In this document: positions 44,490-52,390 of the stretch, in pieces
Position numbering within the stretch: position 1 is the stretch's first letter
Layout: every line of letters begins with the position of its first letter
From: Calditrichota bacterium
GTDB lineage: Bacteria > CLD3
DNA length: 64,000 bases
Reading direction: 5' to 3'
Assembly (NCBI GenBank): GCA_008501735.1
Contig: QQUF01000035.1
Location: 148,468 to 212,467, forward strand
Notes under the pieces: generated by a model
What the model was told of the DNA's origin: nothing
The model's database searches: none
What the model saw: the letters and a program-made list of their open reading frames with translations, nothing else
Position numbers and translations under genes: made by a program

Positions 44490-46007
44490 TTACTTTCCTG
44501 TCGGACAAGCAACCATTTCGAGAAAGACTGGAAAATTAAATCCGTCGGTTTGCTCGTCTGTATGACATTTCAAACAACCTTGTTCATTTGGAATTCTACG
44601 AATTGTTTTCTTTCGATTTTCCAATGCGGATTCAATATGGAACTTTCCTGGTCCGTGACAAGATTCGCATTGAATATTTTTAAGATTTCCAACTTCTTTT
44701 GGCTGATAAAAGCCGCCTTCTTCTTCCCAACCTGTAACGTGACAACCAACACAGTCAACACTGAATTGCTTGTTTTCTCGTTCCAAAATTGCGTAAGCGT
44801 GAGCGTGTCCCGTTTCTAGCCAAAAACTATGTTGCTTAGTATGACATTCTTTACAACTTTTTTCACCAACAAAAATACGATTTGGATCAGAACCAGCATT
44901 TTTCAAAGCCCTTTTGTTTTTAGCGATTGATGCAACCTTTTCTGTAACAGCATCAATTTCTGTACGAATATCCTCTCGGTCAACAATGCTTCTATTCATA
45001 TCAATTAGTTCAAAAGCGTAATAGTTATTTTGAGTCTCTTCATCGAGCTTTTTCTTAGTGCTTTCAAGACCTTTTTGGATATTCGTCTTGAGATTTTCAT
45101 CTGCTTTTTCAAGTCTTTTTAAAGTTTGTTCGTAGGCTCTTTTTGTTGTAGTAATGTTTGTAAAAATAGGCTTTGTGTTATTAGTTCCCATTCCAACGTC
45201 AAGTGTTCCGATAGCTCTTCCTCTGTCTCGTGTTCTGAGGATTGTTGTTTGCCCAACAACTTCAGGGTTCACTCTGTATTGGTCGTGTCCTAAAACAGCA
45301 AAATCTACTTCCTGCATACTTGTAATCATTTTTTCAAATGGTTGTTTTGAAACGTCAGCCAAAATGATGATAATTTCACAACCTTTTTCCTTGAGTTCTT
45401 TCGCTGTTTCTTTTGCAGAAGTAGCAAAATCAAGAACATCCCAATCAACGCCTCTTGGTTTTGGAGTAATTCCTTGTGTAATTCCAAAGATCCCAACCTT
45501 GATTCCTGAAACATTTTGAATAATGTATTTTTCAAAACCGAGTTCTTTTGAGTCGACTCCGACAACATTACTTGAAATGTAAGGAACTTTATATTCTTTG
45601 GATTTATCTTGTAAAAACTTTAAACCGTTAGTTAAATCTTTTATACCTACATTGATTGCATCTAAGCCCAACTTCTTTTGGGATTTCATCAATAGTTCAG
45701 CTTTTAGAATCCATTCTTCTTCTTGAACGCTTGTCATATTTTGGCTTTTAAAAAGCATACTTCCTGCGTCAACAACAAGCAAATCTTGGATTTGTTTTAA
45801 GCTATCTAAAATTGTTGCTTTCTTGGCAAGACCGCCAAGTGGATTCTTCTTTCAACCACAGGGTTCGAGTTCGCCATTCACATCGTGTGAATAAACTAAC
45901 TTGAAGATTTTGTCGTTTTGCGAGACATCTCCATTATTGTTAGTTTCAAGGCAACCTGTAAGCGTCAAAAAGAAAGTTAAGATGAAAAGTGAAAGTAACT
46001 TTTGCAT
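44490..46007 (-). CDS. Lipoprotein with 5'-nucleotidase/SoxB-like and four-heme cytochrome domains; in-frame TGA, candidate selenoprotein
   Basis: The frame runs from ATG 46007 to TAA 44490, 505 codons, with one internal TGA at codon 52 (45854-45852). The N-terminus is a lipoprotein signal (lipobox LTGC, Cys19). Around the TGA the peptide reads YSHDVNGELEPCG-TGA-KKNPLGGLAKK, and this family has Cys at that place (EPCGC). The nucleotidase-like domain continues to about 270 (LLVVDAGSML, INVGIKDLTNG, AVLGHDQY). The C-terminal part has four CxxCH heme sites: Cys385-His389, 419-423, 447-451 and 478-482. An 18-nt spacer and a CTTGGC-GGTCTT-GCCAAG hairpin follow the TGA, like a bacterial SECIS. TGA is the stop of other genes here. 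Alternatives: nonsense mutation or base error. Confidence 0.75.
45822..45839 (-). promoter_or_regulatory. Candidate SECIS hairpin
   Basis: On the minus strand CTTGGC, loop GGTCTT, GCCAAG. The loop starts 18 nt after the TGA of the cytochrome gene. A GGTC-containing apical loop at about that distance is what E. coli fdhF uses, as I recall. The stem is only 6 bp and also codes for the conserved LGGLAK residues, so it may be partly fortuitous. Confidence 0.5.
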
Positions 46008-46059
46008 TCTTTTCTTTTTAAGACTCCTTGTTTAAGTGTTAGACTAAATACTGTTAAAA

Positions 46060-46088
46060 ATTAGCTTTTTAATTTAATGTTTTGTCAA
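46060..46088 (-). promoter_or_regulatory. Putative promoter of the cytochrome gene
   Basis: Minus strand: -35 TTGACA (46088-46083), 17-base spacer, weak -10 GCTAAT (46065-46060). It would give a leader of about 45 nt before the ATG at 46007. The -35 lies within one arm of the palindrome 46079-46120. Confidence 0.4.
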
Positions 46089-46120
46089 AGATTTTACAAC
46101 TCAAAAATCCTTGACAAAAC
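46079..46120. repeat. 17-bp inverted repeat between divergent genes
   Basis: GTTTTGTCAA-A-GATTTT (46079-46095) and AAAATC-C-TTGACAAAAC (46104-46120) are complementary except one base, with an 8-base spacer. Each arm carries a TTGACA -35 hexamer pointing outward. It is the likely operator of both the cytochrome and kinase genes. Confidence 0.75.
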
Positions 46121-46139
46121 TAATCAAGAGGCTTAAATT
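46111..46139 (+). promoter_or_regulatory. Putative promoter of the pfkB-type gene
   Basis: TTGACA (46111-46116), 17-base spacer, TAAATT (46134-46139). The ATG is at 46186, with GGAGAA before it. The -35 box lies in the right arm of the shared palindrome. Confidence 0.55.
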
Positions 46140-46185
46140 TGCCGTCGCTTTAAAGCATTAATTTTTAATTTTTTGGAGAAATTTA

Positions 46186-47100
46186 ATGAGCATTTTAGTA
46201 GTTGGTTCTGTAGCTTTGGACAGTGTAGAAACTCCTTTTGGAAAAGCCGATGACGCTCTTGGCGGTTCTGCAACTTTTTTCAGTGCTTCCGCAAGTTACT
46301 TTAGCCCAATAAATGTTGTTGGAGTTGTTGGAAGCGACTTTCCACACAACGAATTAGAATTTTTGAAAACAAGAAATGTAAGCCTTGACGGAATCAAAAC
46401 TGAAGAAGGTAAAACTTTTCGCTGGGGTGGAAAATATCACGTTGATATGAACCAAAGGGATACTTTATTTACAGCTTTAAATGTTTTTGAACACTTCAAA
46501 CCTGTAATTCCTGGACAATATAAAAACAGCGAGTATGTTTTCCTTGGAAACATTGCCCCAACTCTTCAACTTGACGTATTAGCTCAAATTGACAACCCAA
46601 AACTTGTTGCTCTTGACACAATGAATTTCTGGATTTCTGGAATGAAAGAATCTTTAGTTGAAGTAATCAAAAAAGTTGATATAATTTTGATTAACGACCA
46701 AGAGGCAAAAGAACTTACTGATAAGACTAACCTTGTTCAAGCTGCAAATGCAATTTTTGAACTTGGACCTCAAGTTGTTGTAATCAAAAAAGGTGAACAC
46801 GGAGCATTGCTCTTCACAAAGCAAGGAATCTTCTCTGCACCTGCTTTACCAATGGAAACTGTTTGCGACCCAACAGGAGCTGGAGATTCTTTCGCTGGTG
46901 GATTTATTGGTTACTTAGCTCACAACGACGTTTTGAAAAATGGTGTCCTTGATGAAAGTGTTTTGAGAAAAGCAATGATTTACGGTTCAGTAATGGCTTC
47001 TTTTTCTATTGAAGATTTTAGTTTGGAAAAACTTAAAGATTTATCATCGGAAGAAATTTCGAATCGTTACATTCAATTTGTTGAATTAGCTTCTTTCTAA
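46186..47100 (+). CDS. PfkB-family carbohydrate or nucleoside kinase
   Basis: Ribokinase-like enzyme (304 residues) that phosphorylates a sugar or nucleoside with ATP. N-terminal MSILVVGSVALDSVETPFG and ALGGSATFFSASASYF (about 28-43) form the first conserved region; the anion-hole signature DPTGAGDSFAGGF (about 227-239) with the catalytic Asp is near the C-terminus, and INDQEAKELT (about 164-173) is the substrate-lid region. The substrate cannot be told. The gene heads the plus-strand string 46186-56939 and shares its upstream region with the cytochrome gene. Confidence 0.88.
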   Translation: MSILVVGSVALDSVETPFGKADDALGGSATFFSASASYFSPINVVGVVGSDFPHNELEFLKTRNVSLDGIKTEEGKTFRWGGKYHVDMNQRDTLFTALNVFEHFKPVIPGQYKNSEYVFLGNIAPTLQLDVLAQIDNPKLVALDTMNFWISGMKESLVEVIKKVDIILINDQEAKELTDKTNLVQAANAIFELGPQVVVIKKGEHGALLFTKQGIFSAPALPMETVCDPTGAGDSFAGGFIGYLAHNDVLKNGVLDESVLRKAMIYGSVMASFSIEDFSLEKLKDLSSEEISNRYIQFVELASF

Positions 47101-47165
47101 TTTTTACACCTTCAATTTTTTGAAGGCTTTCTAATTTACCTAAACTCTTTTCACAGGCTAAAATA

Positions 47166-47648
47166 ATGAGAATCGGTCAAGGTTACGACGTTCATAAATT
47201 AGTTGAAGGCAGAAAACTAATTCTCGGTGGAATCGAAATTCCTTCAAAAAAAGGTTTACTCGGACACTCGGACGCTGATGTTTTGATTCACGCAATTATG
47301 GACGCAATGCTTGGAGCTTTGGCTCTTGGCGACATTGGAAAACACTTTCCTGACACTGACCCAAAATTCAAAGGAATTTCTTCCATTACTTTATTAAAGC
47401 ACGTGAATGAATTAATCCTTTCTTACGGTTGGAAAATTTCTAATTTAGATTCAACCGTTGTCTTACAAGCTCCGAAAATCGCCCCCTATATCGAAAAAGT
47501 CCAAACAAATTTAGCAGAGAACTTAAAACTCAAAAATGATTGTGTTTCAGTCAAAGCAACGACTAATGAGAAATTAGGTTTTTCTGGTCGCGAAGAAGGT
47601 GCTCAGGCATTTGCTGTGGTTTTATTAAAACAGACCAAGGTTAATTAA
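47166..47648 (+). CDS. ispF: 2-C-methyl-D-erythritol 2,4-cyclodiphosphate synthase
   Basis: Non-mevalonate isoprenoid pathway enzyme. The zinc ligands are visible: Asp8 and His10 in GYDVHKL and His42 in [25 protein letters not shown] (about 57-71) and [18 protein letters not shown] (about 128-145) complete the family pattern. At 160 residues it is full length and a separate gene, not an IspDF fusion. Its TAA overlaps the next ATG (TAATG). Confidence 0.96.
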   Translation: MRIGQGYDVHKLVEGRKLILGGIEIPSKKGLLGHSDADVLIHAIMDAMLGALALGDIGKHFPDTDPKFKGISSITLLKHVNELILSYGWKISNLDSTVVLQAPKIAPYIEKVQTNLAENLKLKNDCVSVKATTNEKLGFSGREEGAQAFAVVLLKQTKVN

Positions 47649-48277
47649 TGGCTGAAGTTATTGAACTCATTAAGGATTTAATCGACACTGTTCCTGTTTT
47701 TTGGGTTTACTTAATACTTTTTGTAAGCTCTGTAATGGAGAATTTAGCTCCTCCACTTCCCGGAGATACGATTACAGTTTTCGGCGCTTATTTAGTTGGT
47801 GTAGGGAAATTGGATTTTTTGGCAACCTATTTAACGACTACAGCTGGAAGCACTGCTGGTTTTATGATAATTTATTTTATTGCTTTAAAACTAGGTAGCG
47901 AATATTTTCGTGAGAAAAATTTTCGTTTTCTTCCAACTACTTCCTTAGACAAATGCCAAATCTGGTTTGACAAATACGGTTTAATTTTGATTGGTGTTAA
48001 TCGTTTTGTAACTGGTGCAAGAACTGCGATTACTATTTTTGCTGGAATCACTAAAGTTAGTTGGATTAACGCTTTAATTTTTTCTACAATTTCTGCTTTA
48101 ATTTGGAATGGTTTGCTAATTTACATTGGGTTTTCTCTTGGCGAAAATTGGCAAATTGTTGAAACTTATCTGGCAAAGTACAGTACTTTCGTTTTAGTTG
48201 TTCTAATTTCAATTGTTATTATTTATTTTGTGAGAAAATTTTTAAAAAACAGGCAAAATGAAATTTCAAATTCTTAA
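47648..48277 (+). CDS. DedA-family membrane protein
   Basis: Integral membrane protein (209 residues, about 5 helices) of the DedA/SNARE-associated family, thought to flip lipids such as undecaprenyl phosphate in the inner membrane. VMENLAPPLPGDTI (about 29-42) and the VNRFVTGARTAITIFAGITK segment (about 117-136) are the two conserved motifs; the Arg residues in the second are typical. Its ATG overlaps the ispF stop by one base, and its own end overlaps the next gene by 20 bases, so the three form one translationally linked unit. Confidence 0.85.
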   Translation: MAEVIELIKDLIDTVPVFWVYLILFVSSVMENLAPPLPGDTITVFGAYLVGVGKLDFLATYLTTTAGSTAGFMIIYFIALKLGSEYFREKNFRFLPTTSLDKCQIWFDKYGLILIGVNRFVTGARTAITIFAGITKVSWINALIFSTISALIWNGLLIYIGFSLGENWQIVETYLAKYSTFVLVVLISIVIIYFVRKFLKNRQNEISNS

Positions 48278-49505
48278 TTTATTTTTTCTTTCCTCTCTTC
48301 TTTATTCTTGTGCTTCTGATTCAGTTCCTGGCTGGGACAAACCTGAAGAAAAAACGACTTCGACTTCCGAAGAGTTCATTCCAAAACCAATCAACACAAT
48401 CGACAACGGTTACATTGGTTTTCGGTTAAACAGCTTTGGTTCTTCGCATTTAAACTCTGACCCTAAAGCAATTACTTTTGAATTATTTTCTGACGACCCA
48501 GAAGGACTTTTTGGCTTAGCTTCTGATTTTGGAGTTTGGTTTTCCACTCGTGTGAATGGGGAATTGAAAACGTCAGTTACTTCTTTTTACGGCTCAGAAT
48601 TTCTTCCCGGAAGAGATTTGAGTTACACTGGTTCTGACAGTTTAGTTTTCAAAATTGATTCAAAATCTGACATTAACGACAGAAGTTTTGCAGAATGGCC
48701 TAAAGAATTAGGAGCTCCTTTTAATTCTGTAACTGGTTCGCCAATTCTTTTCGGTGATGAAATGGCTTGGACAATTTACAACGATTTAGATTCAACAGCT
48801 CACAACAAGTTCGGTGATAAAACTTCACTTAATTTGGCTGTTAGGCAAACTGCTTGGGTTGATGATTTTAACGAAAACAACCCTGCTTTAAATCGAATCG
48901 TTTTTCACAGATTCCAAGTCGAAAATTTATCTTCAACAAATTACGACACTTTGAGAATGGGCTTTTGGATTGACCCAGATTTGGGAAATTCCTCAAACGA
49001 TAAAATTGCTTTTGACACTCAAACTGACCTTGCTTTTGCTTACGATTCTTTAAGTACTAATGTGAATGAAGTTCAAGGGCTTTACCACTTTTTAGCTTTT
49101 GCTTTGCTTAGCGACACAGAAAGTGATACAAATCTTTTTGCATTTCCTCACGCCGACATTGAAGAGCTCGGAAATTCCCCGAACGCTCAAAATGTTGAAA
49201 ATCTTTTAAAAGGTTTAACTAAAGACGGTGAAGAAATTATTCACGCTAAACAAGGAAATGCGACGAAATTTATTTTTGATGGAAACGTTCTGACTTACAG
49301 TGGTTGGGTTGACGACGAAACTGATAAAATCGCAAGAATGCTTTGTGTTGTAAAACCATTTTCTTTAGGTCCGGGAGAAATGAAAGAAGTCGTTGCAATG
49401 ACGACAATTTCTGTTTCAACGGATTACGGAGTTGCTTTCAATTTTATTAACACTTCTTTAAAAGAAGCCCGCAAAAAAGGGCAATTTTGGAAAAATTATC
49501 AATAA
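48258..49505 (+). CDS. Exported lipoprotein of unknown function
   Basis: The protein (415 residues) has a lipoprotein signal (lipobox LYSC, Cys18 approx.) and a long extracytoplasmic part. No named domain is recognised. It contains stretches seen in many secreted proteins of Ignavibacteria-type genomes, such as GDEMAWTIYNDLDSTAHN (about 172-189), RQTAWVDDF, and LRMGFWIDPDLGNSSNDKIAFDT. The rest is beta-rich and acidic. Start ATG at 48258 overlaps dedA by 20 bases; gltX follows after 24 bases. Confidence 0.65.
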   Translation: MKFQILNLFFLSSLLYSCASDSVPGWDKPEEKTTSTSEEFIPKPINTIDNGYIGFRLNSFGSSHLNSDPKAITFELFSDDPEGLFGLASDFGVWFSTRVNGELKTSVTSFYGSEFLPGRDLSYTGSDSLVFKIDSKSDINDRSFAEWPKELGAPFNSVTGSPILFGDEMAWTIYNDLDSTAHNKFGDKTSLNLAVRQTAWVDDFNENNPALNRIVFHRFQVENLSSTNYDTLRMGFWIDPDLGNSSNDKIAFDTQTDLAFAYDSLSTNVNEVQGLYHFLAFALLSDTESDTNLFAFPHADIEELGNSPNAQNVENLLKGLTKDGEEIIHAKQGNATKFIFDGNVLTYSGWVDDETDKIARMLCVVKPFSLGPGEMKEVVAMTTISVSTDYGVAFNFINTSLKEARKKGQFWKNYQ

Positions 49506-49529
49506 TTTAAATTCGCTAAAATATTAAAA

Positions 49530-50975
49530 ATGAATAAGAATGTTAGAGTCCGTTTTGCTCCAAGTCCAACTGGTCACTTGCACGTTGGAAATGTTAGAAC
49601 GGCAATTTTAAACTATCTTTTTGCAAGAAAAAACAAAGGAACTTTTGTTCTAAGAATCGAAGACACTGATGCAGCTCGTTCTACAAAAGAATCTCTTGAA
49701 ACAATAATTGACGACTTCAATTGGTTAGGTTTGGATTGGGACGAAGGTCCAATGAAAGATGGAAAATTCGGTCCTTACTTTCAAACCGAACGCTACGGAA
49801 CCTACAAAGATTTTGCTAAAAAATTATTGGACGAGGGTAAAGTTTACAAGTGTTTTTGTTCTCAGACTGAACTCGACGCAGAACGAGAAATTGCAGACCA
49901 AAAAGGAATTCCTTACCAATATTCTAAAAAATGCCGCAACCTTTCAAACGAGAAATTGAACAAAAGTCTTGAAAAAAACCTTCCTTTTGTTTTGCGTTTC
50001 AAAGTCGAAAATCAGGAAATAAATTTTTCAGATTTAATTATGGGCGACATTTCAATTCAGTCTGAAACCTTAGGTGATTTTGTAATTGCAAGAACTGACG
50101 GAAGTCCGATTTACAATTTTTGTTGTGTAATTGACGACCACTTGATGGAAATTTCTCACGTAATTCGTGGAGACGGTCATTTGCCAAACACACCAAAACA
50201 AGTTTTAATTTATAAAGCATTCGGTTGGGAAATTCCAATTTTCGCTCACGCTCCAATGATTCTTGACGAAAACAGAAAGAAACTTTCAAAGCGAAAAGGC
50301 GGAACTTCTGTTGATGAATTCAAAAATGGCGGTTACTTGCCACAGACTTTAATTAATTTTTTAAGCCTTCTTTCTTGGTCAAGTCCTTCTGGTGAAGAAA
50401 TACTTTCTTTACAAAGATTGATTGACGAATTTGATTTTTCAAGAATGGGAAAGAGTGGGGCGGTTTTTGATTCAGTCAAATTGAATTGGATGAATTCTGT
50501 TTACATCAAAGATTTAGAAAATGAAAAATACCTTGAACTTGCTTTACCGCTTTTAAAAGAATTTTCCAATTTGTCAGAGGAGCAGAAAGTTAAAATTTGT
50601 GAGATTTTTAAAGGCTCACTTCAATCGATTAATGACATTTCAAACGAAGCTAATCTTTTTGTAAATGACTTTTCTAATTTTGATGATTCTAATTTGGAAA
50701 TGCTAAACCTTGAAACGAGTACCGATTTATTTTCAAGTTTTATTGAAAATGCTTCTAACTTAAATGAATGGAATTCAACTGATATTTTCCAAGCAATCAA
50801 AGCATCTGGCAAATCAAGTAAAGCAAAAGGCAAAAGTCTCTTTATGCCAATGCGAATTGCTTTAACAAACCAACAGCACGGACCTGAATTACCTAAAATT
50901 TGTGAAATTTTCGGCAAAGAAAAAACAATAAACCGAATTCAAAATGCTCTTCAATTTTTAACGAGAAACAAATGA
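49530..50975 (+). CDS. gltX: Glutamyl-tRNA synthetase
   Basis: Class I synthetase (481 residues). HIGH-type motif RFAPSPTGHLHVGN (about 8-21), RIEDTDAAR (about 43-51) and KMSKS-type KKLSKRKGG (about 250-258) are clear. It is a bacterial discriminating or non-discriminating GluRS of normal length. The TGA stop shares ATGA with the purF start, so the two are translationally coupled. An unusual feature is the location before purF. Confidence 0.96.
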   Translation: MNKNVRVRFAPSPTGHLHVGNVRTAILNYLFARKNKGTFVLRIEDTDAARSTKESLETIIDDFNWLGLDWDEGPMKDGKFGPYFQTERYGTYKDFAKKLLDEGKVYKCFCSQTELDAEREIADQKGIPYQYSKKCRNLSNEKLNKSLEKNLPFVLRFKVENQEINFSDLIMGDISIQSETLGDFVIARTDGSPIYNFCCVIDDHLMEISHVIRGDGHLPNTPKQVLIYKAFGWEIPIFAHAPMILDENRKKLSKRKGGTSVDEFKNGGYLPQTLINFLSLLSWSSPSGEEILSLQRLIDEFDFSRMGKSGAVFDSVKLNWMNSVYIKDLENEKYLELALPLLKEFSNLSEEQKVKICEIFKGSLQSINDISNEANLFVNDFSNFDDSNLEMLNLETSTDLFSSFIENASNLNEWNSTDIFQAIKASGKSSKAKGKSLFMPMRIALTNQQHGPELPKICEIFGKEKTINRIQNALQFLTRNK

Positions 50976-52387
50976 GTTTAGAAAACATTAAAGACTTTTG
51001 CGGAATTTTTGGAGTCTTCGGAGCTCCAAACGACTTAGCTTCAAAATACACTTATTACGGACTTTATGCCCAGCAGCACAGAGGTCAAGAAAGTGCAGGA
51101 ATTGTATCTTCTGACGGAGAAAAAGTTCACAGTTATATGAAAATGGGTCTTGTAAATGACGTTTTCAAAAAAGCTGAAAGTTTTGAAAAACTTAAAGGAC
51201 ATATGGCAATCGGTCACGTTCGTTACTCAACGACTGGTGAATCAAGCGAATTTAATATCCAACCTCTTTTGGTAAAAACAGGTTTCGGGCATCTTGCAAT
51301 TGCTCATAATGGAAATTTAATTAATGCTCATACTTTAAGAAAAGACCTCGAAAGCCAAGGTTCGATTTTTCGAACAACAACTGACAGTGAAATTTTAATT
51401 CACTTAATTGCTAAGTCAAAATTTGAAAATCTTGAAGACAAAATAATTGATGCAGTTTCCCAAATCAAAGGTGCTTTTTCTGTTGCAATTATGTCGGAAA
51501 CTCAACTTTTTATAGTTAGAGACCCAAATGGATTTCGACCTTTGAGTTATGCAAAAAAAGATTCCACTCACATTTTCGCATCAGAGACTTGTGCTTTTGA
51601 CCTTTTAGATGCAGAGTTTATCAAAGAGATTAAACCTGGCGAAATGATTATCGTTGATTCTGATGGAGTAAGAGAAAAAGAAATCCCCGTCCCCAAAAAT
51701 CCATCTTTCTGTATTTTTGAACTTGTTTATTTCTCTCGTCCAGATAGTAAACTCAATGGAGAGTGTGTTGATAAAGTTAGACGAAAATTCGGAAAAAAAC
51801 TTGCTGAAGAAGCCCTAAAAACTGTTGACGCTGACATTGTAATTTCTGTTCCAGACTCAAGCAATACTGCTGCTTTAGGTTTTGCTTCTGCATCAAATAT
51901 TAAATTTGAAATTGGGTTAATTCGTAATCATTACATCGGTAGAACTTTTATAAATCCCGAACAAAATATGAGAGACCTTTCTGTAAAATTAAAATTCAAC
52001 ACTGTTGGTGGAGTTTTAAAGGGCAGAAAAGTTGTTGTTGTTGATGACTCAATTGTTCGAGGAACTACACTTAAAAAACTTGTTAAACTTTTGAAAAAAG
52101 CTGAGCCAAAAGAAATTCACATTTGTATTAGCTCACCTCCTGTAAAACATCCTTGTTACTATGGTATGAACTTTCCTACTTCTGAAGAATTAATCGCAAA
52201 CCATATGTCTCCAGCAGAATTAAAAGACTGGTTAAAAGTTGATTCTCTTACTTACTTGTCTGTTGAATCTATGGTTGAAGCCGCTGAAGTTTCCTTAGAT
52301 AAATCTGGATTTTGTACTGCATGTTTCACGGGGAACTATCCAGAAAATGTTTTACCGACTCCCAATTCTAAACAATCTTGCCAATAA
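50972..52387 (+). CDS. purF: Amidophosphoribosyltransferase
   Basis: First committed enzyme of purine synthesis: glutamine plus PRPP to phosphoribosylamine. The N-terminal nucleophile Cys10 (FCGIFG) follows a nine-residue propeptide that must be removed, as in the Bacillus-type enzyme. Glutamine amidotransferase motifs QQHRGQESAG and HNGNLIN are present. The PRPP loop is VVVVDDSIVRGTT (about 349-361). Four Cys, including CTACF near the C-terminus, could hold the [4Fe-4S] cluster of this subtype. Confidence 0.95.
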   Translation: MSLENIKDFCGIFGVFGAPNDLASKYTYYGLYAQQHRGQESAGIVSSDGEKVHSYMKMGLVNDVFKKAESFEKLKGHMAIGHVRYSTTGESSEFNIQPLLVKTGFGHLAIAHNGNLINAHTLRKDLESQGSIFRTTTDSEILIHLIAKSKFENLEDKIIDAVSQIKGAFSVAIMSETQLFIVRDPNGFRPLSYAKKDSTHIFASETCAFDLLDAEFIKEIKPGEMIIVDSDGVREKEIPVPKNPSFCIFELVYFSRPDSKLNGECVDKVRRKFGKKLAEEALKTVDADIVISVPDSSNTAALGFASASNIKFEIGLIRNHYIGRTFINPEQNMRDLSVKLKFNTVGGVLKGRKVVVVDDSIVRGTTLKKLVKLLKKAEPKEIHICISSPPVKHPCYYGMNFPTSEELIANHMSPAELKDWLKVDSLTYLSVESMVEAAEVSLDKSGFCTACFTGNYPENVLPTPNSKQSCQ

Positions 52388-52390
52388 AAA

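Noticed and set aside
44490-46007. TGA read as Trp or another sense codon throughout the genome
   Set aside because: metG, gltX, asnB and the glycosyltransferase end in TGA, three with ATGA overlaps, and Trp in conserved proteins is TGG.
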